Source of the DNA: Pachyseris speciosa
Lineage: Eukaryota; Cnidaria; Anthozoa; Scleractinia; Pachyseridae
Assembly: GCA_016490735.1 (NCBI GenBank)
Contig: JAEMWC010000241.1
Location: 582,001 to 646,000, forward strand
Reading direction: 5' to 3'
Length of the DNA: 64,000 nt
The notes under the pieces: model-generated
Databases searched by the model: none
What the model was told of the DNA's origin: nothing
Seen by the model: the letters and a program-made list of their open reading frames with translations, nothing else
Shown: positions 45,630 to 55,502 of the stretch, piece by piece
Layout of the letters: each line of letters starts with the position of its first letter
Numbering within the stretch: the first letter of the stretch is position 1
Program-made: the position numbers and the translations under genes

Positions 45630-46735
45630 TAATTAATCGCGAAGTCACTGATGCCCGCATATATTCAGACGAACATTTCGCATTTAATTAATGGCGAAGT
45701 CACTGATGCCCTGATATATTCTAACGAATATTTTGCAGTTAATTAATCGCGAAGTCCCTGATTTCCTTATATATGTAGACGAACATTTTGCAGTTAATAA
45801 ATCGCGAAATCATTGATTTCCTTATATGTGAAGATGTACATTTCGCAGTTAATTAATCGCGAAGTCCCTGATTTCCCTATATACGTAGACGAACATTTCG
45901 CAGTTAATTAATCGTGAAGTCCCTGATTCTTATATATGTAGCCGAACATTTCGCAGTTAATTAATCGCGAAGTCACTGATTCCCTCATATATTCAGACGA
46001 ACATTCCGCAGTTAATTAATCGCGAAGTCCCTGATTTCCTTATATATGTAGACGAACATTTCGCAGTTAATTAATCGCGAAGTCCCTGATTTCCTCATAG
46101 ATTCAGACGAACATTTCGCAGTTAATTAATCGCGAAGTCCCTGATTTCCTTATATATGTAGACGGACATTTCGCAGTTAATTAATCGCGAAGTCCCTGAT
46201 TTCCTTATATATGTAGACGAACATTTCGCAGTTAATTAATCGCGAAGTCCCTGATTTCCTTATATATGTAGACGAACATTTCGCAGTTAATTAATCGCGA
46301 AGTCACTGATTCCCTCATATATGTAGACGAACATTTCGCAGTTAATTAATCGCGAAGTCCCTGATTTCCTCATAGATTCAGACGAACATTTCGCAGTTAA
46401 TTAATCGCGAAGTCCCTGATTTCCTTGTATATGTAGACGAACATTTCGCAGTTAATTAATCGCGAAGTCCCTGATTTCCTCATAGATTCAGACGAACATT
46501 TCGCAGTTAATTAATGGCGAAGTCCCTGATTTCCTTATATATGTAGACAAACATTTCGCAGTTAATTAATCGCGAAGTCCCTGATTTCCTTATATATGTA
46601 GACAAACATTTCGCAGTTAATTAATCGCGAAGTCCCTGATTCTCTTATATATGTAGACAAACATTTCGCAGTTAATTAATCGCGAAGTCCCTGATTCTCG
46701 TATATATGTAGACGAACATTTCGCAGTTAACTAAC
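45630..46735. repeat. Right subterminal array, about 20 units of the 55-bp palindromic repeat
   Basis: Units read catttcgcagttaattaatc then gcgaagtccctgatttcc and a tatatatgtagacgaa spacer, the exact inverse of the left array's unit. More homogeneous in its right half, with variants (taataaatcgcgaaatc) near the inner edge, which suggests expansion from the outer side. Confidence 0.92.
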
Positions 46736-46841
46736 TGCAAAGTCCTTCGCTTCTGTAATGTATACAGAGAGACATTTTTGCTAAATTTCATTTGTCTCTA
46801 TAAAGTGACATAAATGCAAACTTTGCAATTGTAAAATCTCT

Positions 46842-48585
46842 CCAAGAAGTCTTGCCCTCTGGATCCGATGCCAACTACTCTGGTCACTCAGTGCCTTGAC
46901 AAGCTGATTCCTGTACTGACTGATATGATCAACACCTCGCTTCAGTCGGGCCATTTTGCTGAGAAGTGGAAGGAAGCTCTAGTTACACCCCTTCTGAAAA
47001 AGGTGGGTTTGGACCAGATGAAGGCGAACTTGCGTCCCGTGAGTAACCTGTCATATGTTGCGAAGCTTACTGAATTGGCTGCCGTCAGCCAGCTAGAGAA
47101 ACATATGCTTAAAAATGGATTGTACCCTTTACATCAGTCCACCTATCGAAAGCATCACAGTTCCGAGACAGCACTGTTAAAAGTGCGTAACAATATCCTA
47201 CTTAATATGAACAGTCAGCAGGTCACTCTACTCGTGTTACTTGATTTCAGTGCTGCGTTCGACACTGTAAATCATAGCAAGCTTCTTAGAGTGGTCCGTT
47301 CTAAATTGGGGGTGGGGGGTACTGTCCTTGCGTGGCTTGTCTTTTATCTTTCTGCTCGCTCTCAGCGAATTATTCTGGATGGCATACGGTCACGGACATA
47401 CCAACTCAATTCGGGAGTTCCTCAGGGTTCTTGCCTAGGCCCTCTGCTGTTTAATATATACGTGAGTGGCCTATTTGACATTGTCAGTAACCACGCCCCT
47501 GTCGCGGTGCATGCCTATACTGATGACTTCCAAGTCTACCTTTCCTTCAGTCCCTCAAGCTGTGTGAACGAGGAGCAAGCAGTTCAAGTCATACAGGACT
47601 GTGTAGCAGATATAAAGTCTTGGGCACGTCAACATAGTCTCATGCTTAATGACGGGAAAACAGAACTTTTAGTGTTAGGAACGCGCCAACAACTTAGCAA
47701 AACTAATGTCAGCCATCTGAGGGTTGGTGATGCGACTGTTGCTGCCTCCACGTCTGTGAGGAACTTAGGTTCATATTTTGATAAGAACTTCACTATGGCA
47801 ACGCATGTTACTAAGACCTGCAGCGCGGCATTCTTCCACCTTCATAATATTAGGCAGATAAGGAAGTTTCTATCACACAAAGCCGCAGAAACACTTATTC
47901 ACGCGTTTGTTATGAGTAAAGTCAACTATTGTAATAGCCTTCTGTATGGTCTTCCCGCATATCAGATCGCTAAGTTGCAAAGGGTACAGAATGCGGCAGC
48001 GCGCTTGATATTTAAAGAGTCTAGGTTTTGCCAGATAACCCCACTGTTAAGACGATTACACTGGTTGCCTGTCCATTACCGCATAATATTTAAGATATTA
48101 TTGATAGCTTTCAAAGCTATCCATGAGCATGCTCCAGAATACATTAGTTGCCTTGTACGCATCCGGTCTCTGGGAAGATATAATTTACGTAGCCAGGAAG
48201 GCATCATCCTTGATGGATTACATACATCTTGCAGGACCTATAAGACACTCGGTGACCGCACCTTTGCGGTGGCGGCACTGAAACTTTGGAACGATCTACC
48301 GGCTACTATTAGGAACTGTACTAGTATCTATAGTTTTAAATCAGATCTCAAGACCCATCTCTTTAAACAAGCATTCTTAGAATAATTCCTTCTACATTTC
48401 TAGGATATTAGGCTATTATTTATATTAATATTATTATAAGTGTTTTTGTAAATACTATTGTAAATATCATTATGCATGTAATTCTTTATGATAGTATAAG
48501 ATTGTAAAGTGCATTAGATCATTGCGTCATGGTAATGCGCTATAGAAATCAATAAATTATTATTATTATTATTATTTCGGCAAAA
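46842..48585 (+). mobile_element. L2/CR1-like LINE, 3' part
   Basis: It starts with the right duplication CCAAGAAGTC and continues the frame interrupted at 29,971. The 3' untranslated region has gtaaagtgcattagatcatt and atgcgctatagaaatcaata, and ends in an (ATT)n tail at about 48,555-48,580, a typical L2/CR1-type terminus. With the 5' piece the LINE copy is about 1.8 kb, so it was 5'-truncated when it inserted. Confidence 0.9.
46868..48385 (+). CDS. LINE ORF2 reverse transcriptase (5'-truncated)
   Basis: About 505 codons from the first ATG; the frame is open upstream to the insertion point. Motifs: LLDFSAAFDTVNHSKLL (motif A Asp pair), SGVPQGSCLGPLLFNIYVSG (motif B), AYTDDFQVYLSF (catalytic box, YTDD), then LMLNDGKTELLVLG and a C-terminal SYFDKNFTMATHV region. 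The tail ends in YSFKSDLKTHLFKQAFLE, typical of L2/CR1-type ORF2 proteins. The endonuclease domain is missing because of the truncation, so the copy is immobile. The frame has no internal stops, so the insertion is fairly recent. Confidence 0.93.
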   Translation: MPTTLVTQCLDKLIPVLTDMINTSLQSGHFAEKWKEALVTPLLKKVGLDQMKANLRPVSNLSYVAKLTELAAVSQLEKHMLKNGLYPLHQSTYRKHHSSETALLKVRNNILLNMNSQQVTLLVLLDFSAAFDTVNHSKLLRVVRSKLGVGGTVLAWLVFYLSARSQRIILDGIRSRTYQLNSGVPQGSCLGPLLFNIYVSGLFDIVSNHAPVAVHAYTDDFQVYLSFSPSSCVNEEQAVQVIQDCVADIKSWARQHSLMLNDGKTELLVLGTRQQLSKTNVSHLRVGDATVAASTSVRNLGSYFDKNFTMATHVTKTCSAAFFHLHNIRQIRKFLSHKAAETLIHAFVMSKVNYCNSLLYGLPAYQIAKLQRVQNAAARLIFKESRFCQITPLLRRLHWLPVHYRIIFKILLIAFKAIHEHAPEYISCLVRIRSLGRYNLRSQEGIILDGLHTSCRTYKTLGDRTFAVAALKLWNDLPATIRNCTSIYSFKSDLKTHLFKQAFLE

Positions 48586-49445
48586 TGTTCGGGAGCAAAA
48601 GGGCTAACAGACGAGTGTAGCAATATATTCTTTGAGCCCGTAAATGGGGGGTGGGGGGGGGGGATTGGGCTAACCACGGGAATTTGATTGTGAGGTCTGC
48701 CCCCAGGGTAGGGATTTTGATCAGTTCAAAGGACAGTTGACCACCTTCATTTTGCCCAGGTTGGGATTTTGACCAATAACATTGTCCAGAGGTTGGGGAT
48801 TTTGAATGTCAAAATCCCCACCCCATGCCCAACCTTCCCCTCCGGCTTATCATTGATAGGTGCATAATGCCATAATGGCATGACGTTACCCCATTAAATC
48901 CCGAATGCATTTAGAAAAGTGGAAAAGTGTCTTAAACTTTTGGCCTCATCCTAACATCCCCATCATGATAATGCTAGCTTCAACCAAGGTCTTTGTTACC
49001 AATGCATGATCATTACAAGTACCATGTAATGATTACATGTACAGCGTAGCTGGAAATGACCAACCGCTTTTAGCTGCATCATTACATGCTGGCATGGAAC
49101 TGGAGTCTGATGAAGGGTTATGTCCTGATTTTCTGCCAGAGGTTGATATAGTTCAATTGCCATCTTGATTTACTTGGGCCAATCCCTTTCTCAAACCCAG
49201 ATACTGTAAAAGAAATGCCAGAGGTTTGTTAAGAAAATTGTCAGATGTTTTGTGCAGACCAATCTAGGGAACCTTCTAGGATATTCTGTACTAAAAGAAC
49301 TCTATGAAACATTTTAGAAAACCAAGCTTTTGTTGAAATAAGCTTCTTGGATGTTTGTGGGGAGTACTGTGAAGAAAGGCACTTGGGATTATCCATTGAC
49401 AGCTGCTCCTTGGAAATTTGATGTTGTTAAAACAAATATTAGAAG
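48586..49445. other. No gene seen
   Basis: Low-complexity G-rich run at about 48,648-48,662, and a gggattttga repeat block at about 48,710-48,830. No coding signal. Confidence 0.4.
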
Positions 49446-49447
49446 TA

Positions 49448-50398
49448 CAGTCAAACCTGTATTAAGCAGTCACCCTCTACTTAAGCAGTTACCTCTGTTA
49501 AGTGGTCATGGTCACCCTTTACCCCAAAAAGTTATTTCTATTGTCTTGACTTGTATTACATGTAAATGGTCACACTGTGAAAGTGAATCTATCAAAAATA
49601 TACTGGTAAAACCAAACAGCCCGCCAGGTAATAATAATAAAAAACAATTCCATGTTTATGTTTGCAGATCATGAAATTACCGTAACTTCCGGCTAACCAC
49701 CTGCAATACTGACAGCAGGAACTTGGCGTTACTGTTTTGTTAGTCTGCTTTTATACCATGATTTCCTTTGTTGCAGTTTCTTAACTGAGTGAGTGATTTT
49801 TTGCACAACATCGAGGAGAGACCATGGGAACAAGGTTCCTTTTTGCATAAACTGAACAATAAGATTTTCATTGCAATGGTAAATGGTAATGGTAAAGGAT
49901 TTATATACCACACATATCACATAGTTTCATGGCGGTTTACAATTGAAGGCCTTGGAGCATAACCATCCTATGTTGAATTTTGAGTCGTTTTTCGATTTTG
50001 CTTGGATTTGTCTGAATTTCTGCATGTGAACTGCAATTCGATGGAAAAACATTGTTTGGTATTTTTTTGACTGATTCATCCAGAATCCAGAAATGCATTT
50101 TTTCTTACGTACACCAAGAAACCAACCTTCCATGGGAGTGGTTTGCAAGTTGCATTACATCTTCTTTCAATCGAATTGCAGTTTACATGCAACAATTTGG
50201 GCAAATCCAGGCAAAATCGAAAAACAACCCAAAATTCAACGTAGGATGGTTATGCTCCGAGGCCTTCAATTCTTCAAATCAGACGTCAGCCTGTAAAGGT
50301 GCCTCTGGCATTGTTTGACCTGTATTCTATGCAACAAGCTGTATGAAACAATCACTTAGCCATTCCCTAAGGATGACCACATAACACAGGTTCGATTG
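49448..50398. mobile_element. Tc1/mariner-like MITE with an internal hairpin
   Basis: Ends are cagtcaaacctgt and the inverse acaggttcgattg, both next to TA (49,446 and 50,399). Inside, about 49,930-50,045 is mirrored at about 50,165-50,275 (gaaggccttggagcataacc and inverse), probably another small foldback that inserted. No transposase. Confidence 0.65.
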
Positions 50399-50513
50399 TA
50401 TTGACAATTTGATTGACCAGATGAAAGTCAATAAAAAACTATGGTATTGAAAAAGCATTGTCAAAACCTAGTGAAAACCTTGCCAAGTGGAAATGGTCCA
50501 ACTGAAAACCTTG

Positions 50514-52829
50514 TCATTGAAGTGGAAATGATATGGTTTGCAGTATTCCTGTCATAAAATCATGTTGAAGCCAATCTCTTACATGTTTTCGGCTTTGTAT
50601 TGCTTGTTCTGCCCACAGCAATTCCATGGCAATATGATCTCGTAGTTCACGTAGCTTAACAGTGTCAGGAGAAAGGTCAGTAGTAGACTCATCACTGAAT
50701 ACTGGATCTACAGGAAAAAAAGAGAAAAATACATTAAAAAGATATGTACAATGGGCCCCACTGATACGAGCCTTTGCTTGCCAGGAGATAAATAGTTTCA
50801 ATTTCTTTTTGAAAGACCTGATTTTAGAATTATACTTAGTCTGCATTCACAAATTGGCTTAAGAGTAGTAGTAATATTCTTAAGATATGAATATGCTGTA
50901 AAGCTCCATCAGATTTTCAGTTTTCTATAATTTTTGCAAGACCCTTAAGTATTTTTTGCCCACTTTCGAGAATGCAGTTACAATGATGAAACCTTGGGTG
51001 CTTACCATTTACGCAGACAGTCCAGCCGGAAAATCAAAGCATACATATTGAATGATTCCGTTCGCCCTAACAGCAGTTTGATAAAGTAATACATAGATTT
51101 AGCCAAGTCTAAAAGCAGAGCTCCACGATTATTATTTTGTACTGGTATTGAGCAACACCACATGGCTTTCCTTGCCACAATATTTTATGTTTAGAACAGT
51201 CAACAGGAATTGACTGCGGCTCAAAAACCTCAAAACATTACAAGAAAAAGATACAGTCTAAGCATGTGTTTGTTCAAAAAGAAATTTAGCAATCTAAGAC
51301 CGATCAAATATTTTCATCCAGCATAGTTGGAAGAGCATGTTAGAAGGTTTAGCCACCTCTCAAAATAGTGTATTAATTAATAGATAATTACTGAGGCTTG
51401 CAGCATTATATCCAACAATGCTCTGAGCCGAAGTATTATTTATTATAATTACTGATTGTCATCCAAACCCATTGTGTTCTGCCTGCAATTATATCACCGA
51501 ATGCCAACCCTTCCCCCATTATATTTTTTGGGAAAACAATAAAAATAATCGAATAGACATTGAATAACTCTCTAGATACACTCATGAAAACAATAGCTTA
51601 CGTAACCGTCACCTTGAATGAAAACAGTATTTTTATTCAAGGTGACGGTTACATAGGCTATTGTTTTCATGAGTGACATATACATGTGAAAAAATAATGC
51701 AATCCACAGAAATGAGTTATCATTTGCATATTGCTCGACAAACATCACAGTTGTTTATGAAAGCCAACTCATCGTTTGCAACGATGGCAGAAACCCGCTC
51801 AGAAAGCAGTTCGGAATTAGAGATTTTCCTAAAGCAAACAACATTTACTGTAAATTTAGAGGAATATGATGGTAAGTACTTACTTTTGGTTGTTGTAATT
51901 GCATTGGTTTTGTGTAGTTGTATCAGATCTTCTGATCGTTTTGTTCAGGAATGGGTGTGTCGTCAAGTGAAGCAGGTGGAAAACATCCAACGGAGAGTTT
52001 TGCGAATAGTGAAGGCATACGTTATCGAAACTGCTGAAACCACTGCCGAAACCAAAATTGAAATATCTGTTATATATGTGATAGAAATTGTTAGTTAAGA
52101 ATCTTCTCTGTATTAAAGGTGCTTTTTGTGGTGTTTTTGGTTGAGTGTAGGGTAAAAAAATATGGGGACCGCTTCACCAGTGGACATGTGACATGTAAAG
52201 CATACTGCATTATTAAAACATGCTGCATTATTTTTAATAATGCAGCGTGTTTTAGTTTTAATAACGCTGCATGCTGATTTAGCATGTGTTAACATTACCC
52301 CTGATAATTTCCCTGCTACTAAAAAAGACCCCTCCATTTTTCTAACACACTTAGTTTGCATTATTTTCACTCAGCAGTCGGTGATATAATGCAGGCAGAA
52401 AAACAATGGGTTTGGATGATGATCAGTAATTATATGGCTTTCCATGTTTGATCTAGATCAAGCATGTTCATCCAAAATTTCGCATTACGAACAAATGTTT
52501 AATTGTTTAGCCACCCCAACAAACAAATCGTACACAAACAGTAAAAAGCAACCAAATAAACTACACTTAACGTCTAAAATTTCAGTGATAATATGCAAAA
52601 ATCATTTTCTGGACTCACTTGGTCTGCTGTTTGGTCAAACATTGTTATGTGCTTAGCCACCAAATGTTATGTGTGAATAACGTGATGTTGGATGAAAATG
52701 TTTGATCTTTTAGCCGGGACTTAACAAACATATTTCATAGTAAGTTAAGCTTAGACATAAGTTTAAATGTTGTAGAAAAGAGAAAAAGGAAACAATCCTG
52801 ATAGTTTGGATAGGTAATCACATGGGGCT

Positions 52830-52868
<39 letters not shown>

Positions 52869-55333
52869 ATTTGCTGAAATTGCCCTCATCACGTAAAACA
52901 TAAGAGATACTTTACGAGGACTCATTGCGATTACGTGTTAATAACATAAGGGCAAACAATTCTTTCAGTTCTTAACACTATAGAAAAACTAACGTCGAAA
53001 AACATGTACAAGCAGAGGAAAACACTCATTTGCTTGCAAGCAAAACAGCAAACAAACAATTTGACTTGTTACTTCTTTGTGTCCAAAACAAGTAGATTGT
53101 TATTTATATCCAGTCGAGACAAAAATACAAGTTTCATTCCTAAACAAAAGTAACAATGACTAAACCTCAAATGCTAAGCTTCAATTTAAGTTATTTAAGT
53201 TACCTGTGTTGTTGAGCTTTCTACGACTTGAAAATACAAATCGATCCACTAAAGTAAAAACATGCATCTACAAAAATAGCAAACGGTTTGTCCAAAGGAA
53301 GAACTTCTTCCACCAAGTTTGAGCTACTCGCTCCTCCCATTAATGCCGCTGAATTGTTAAGTGAACTTTCGTGATGAGCTGCAAGATGCCGCGGTAAAGT
53401 GAACAAGCCCTTGAAGCTAAATCGTTTTGTTTTTCAACCACACAATCCGGGCACCATACAAGTGGATCCAAAATTTAAGAATTTCCTGAGAAAAATGTTT
53501 TCACATTCCGGAGTATCTTTTTAAAAATTCTTGATTTTTACGCCTTTTACACAAATTAAAAGACAGAACTTCGAGGGAGATAAAGTTGTTTTGCTCAAAA
53601 TGAAGAAACCAGCTGAATGTGAAATCTCGAGCCGCAGAAAGCGCACGGAAAATTAAGCCTCCTTTTGGTTTGGGTGTCCTACACCTGGCTTGAGCCTGCG
53701 AACAAATTGAAAACCAGTACCTGGTCAGTGGTCAACTTCAAAAAACAGCTGACCTTGATGAGGTGTTAACTTAAGCCCGCGATATGGTCACGTACCACTG
53801 GTCAGCGGATACCTTGTTTTGACAGGTGTCAATTGGCCATAACATTGACGTCCAAAATCAAAAGATGTACACAAAAATGTACACAAAAGGCGGGTTACAA
53901 CACACAATTCATGGGACATTTCACATCACATACATGGAAGGGTGTACGTATGGGCAAACGTAGGTACGGACGACTTACATACGGTGGCCAAAACCAAATT
54001 TTCTTGAATAGATGGGTTACCATATTTTCTTAACCATGGTGCTCCGTTTGGCGGCCCTTTGGGCTGCCGGAGCTCTGCTATAAAATGTTTGTAACTAGTG
54101 AGGAGGCCAAATAAAGAAGGGAAAGCACTAGTAAGCCATAATTTTTAATAATTTTCCAAGAGGAATGATACACTGTACATACCATCTCAATTTTTAACAA
54201 GAATTTCTGGTTTCTTGGTGTAAATGCCCAGCATAATGTCAATCAAACGTTCGGAAATCAAACTCAATCAAACACAATCCATGGATTGAGTTCGACTGAG
54301 TTCAGCAATTGAACTAAATTGAACAAAGAACTCTGAGTTCAATTGATTATGCCAGGATAAATGGTAAGCACCAACTGTACCTTGGTTACTTACCAAATGA
54401 CCTATCAGTCATCCAACTTTCACTGAGAAGTGCTTGATCCCTCAAATGAAGGCTCCCAGGCATGTGTCCTGGCACCATGGCTTCACATGTAACATCATGC
54501 CCAGCATTTCCCTTTATCTCTAGCTCTTCACGAGATGTAAGTTTTGATGTACTGCTAAGTGGGGAACCAGAACAAGGAAATTCAGATACTTTGTAGGCTT
54601 TGTAGGGGTGTTTGACATCTTGGCTAACACAGTGTATTAGTTCTGCATTAAGACCTGAGGGACTCAACCTTTCTGAAGCTTCTTCTCCAAGAAAGGTTCT
54701 TTTATCCTTTTGTTCCTTTCTGTGCAGAGGGTCAGTTCCTCTCTGATCAAAATCTCCCTGGTTCAGCGGTGAGTCAAGATCATCTCTTTCAGAGTTAAAA
54801 GTTCTCTCTTGCAGCGAAGGAACTTCTTTATCACCTCGCTCCCCGTGTAAGCCAGCAAAATTTACGTTTCCTCTGTCGACGGGATGTCCTGCAGTGTCTG
54901 AATTACATCCATCTTTAGCGGCATTTGACAAAAGTTCACCATTACCAACATTAAAACCTTCCTTCATAAAAACACCTTCTCTTGTTATTTCATCGTCACC
55001 ATTTTTTCTGCTCCTCAGTTTAGTGTTCTCATTTGTACAGCTCAATATATGAGGATCACAAGTTATCAGTGGCAGTCCAAAACCTTTCCTCTTCCAGCAC
55101 ACAGCCTTGGAATCTCTTTGCAACTCCCTAAAGACTTCTTCAAACTCTTTCCGAACCTCCAGCAGTTTTCTGCGAGCAAGAAAACTACGAACATGTGCCT
55201 ATTCAAAGAGAAGAAAAAAAGAAACCACCAAAATCTTAACACGAGAAAAAGGGATTTCAAGTGTACGATTATATTTGTGCTGAAATACCTGAATAAGGAT
55301 GGCCGCTTTTTTAACACTCAAATCTGCCGCCAT
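50514..55333 (-). CDS. IQCC: IQCC-like IQ-motif protein, three exons
   Basis: Exon 1 is 55,289-55,333 (MAADLSVKKAAILIQ), exon 2 is 54,394-55,198 and exon 3 is 50,514-50,707; all splice sites are GT/AG and phases agree, giving about 347 residues. An IQ calmodulin-binding motif spans the first intron: AAILIQ joined to AHVRSFLARRKLLEVRK. The middle is hydrophilic, low-complexity and rich in charged residues, with no visible domain. The C-terminus has LRDHIAMELLWAEQAIQSRK, which matches the short conserved block near the middle of vertebrate IQCC. I know of no established function; IQ motifs bind calmodulin or myosin-type light chains. Vertebrate IQCC is somewhat longer. Intron 2 (3.7 kb) holds several repeats. 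The start codon is 170 bp from a divergent gene. Confidence 0.8.
51579..51675. repeat. 97-bp near-perfect hairpin
   Basis: Arms of about 41 bp (cactcatgaaaacaatagct and inverse; gtaaccgtcaccttgaat and inverse) around a short loop. Either a very small MITE or a fold-back RNA source inside the IQCC intron. Confidence 0.75.
51784..51871 (+). CDS. Possible orphan first exon
   Basis: ATG at 51,784 reads MAETRSESSSELEIFLKQTT and ends at a strong donor gtaagtact. It lies antisense in the IQCC intron, just downstream of the hairpin. No continuing exon was found; it may be the start of a transposon gene or chance. Confidence 0.25.
51872..54393. other. IQCC intron, no gene seen
   Basis: AT-rich. A short perfect dyad around 52,195-52,260 (gcatgctgcattattttt/ataatgcagcgtgtt) is the only structure noted. 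Confidence 0.4.
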
Positions 55334-55502
55334 CTTTGCTTTTTTCCTGTTGTATTGCGCATACTCTCTAAAATCGTGTTCAAAGTCATCGCAGTCACAC
55401 GCAGTCAGAATGGCGGATCATTCGTTATGTGGTGAAACCTGGAGGGAGTGAAACCGAAATTTATTGCAGTGTTTGTATAATAGCTTCATTTTCTTTCGTC
55501 TC
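55334..55502. promoter_or_regulatory. Bidirectional promoter between IQCC and a plus-strand gene
   Basis: 170 bp separate the two divergent ATGs. No TATA box is seen next to either start. Close divergent spacing suggests shared control. Confidence 0.5.

Larger units (their letters stand above)
29972..46841 (+). mobile_element. Giant (16.87 kb) Mutator-like transposon
   Basis: A perfect 10-bp direct repeat, CCAAGAAGTC, lies at 29,962-29,971 and 46,842-46,851. Removing everything between the repeats restores the reading frame of a LINE. The outer 80 bp are diverged terminal inverted repeats: they start gggag / agaga, share tatagaga at 47-48 bp inward and catctctgtata / gtctctctgtata a little further. 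They lead into mirror-image minisatellite arrays (about 30,150-31,025 and 45,630-46,735). A 10-bp duplication is in the range for Mutator-like elements and agrees with the MULE-type catalytic motifs inside. Cargo: one multi-domain gene (kinase, protease-like, RecQ helicase, transposase, Tudor-like). It contains a nested IS3EU-like element and several MITEs. Confidence 0.88.

Noticed and set aside
45630..46735. CRISPR-like repeat array
   Set aside because: Same unit as the left array in inverse orientation; no unique spacers.
29962..46851. Two independent LINE insertions flanking the repeat arrays
   Set aside because: The two LINE pieces are consecutive in one frame and overlap by exactly the 10-bp duplication, which is best explained by one LINE split by one insertion.
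54386..55123. Single-exon 245-residue gene
   Set aside because: It is the body of IQCC exon 2; the frame extends upstream to a splice acceptor at 55,199 and ends at a donor, not at the nominal stop.
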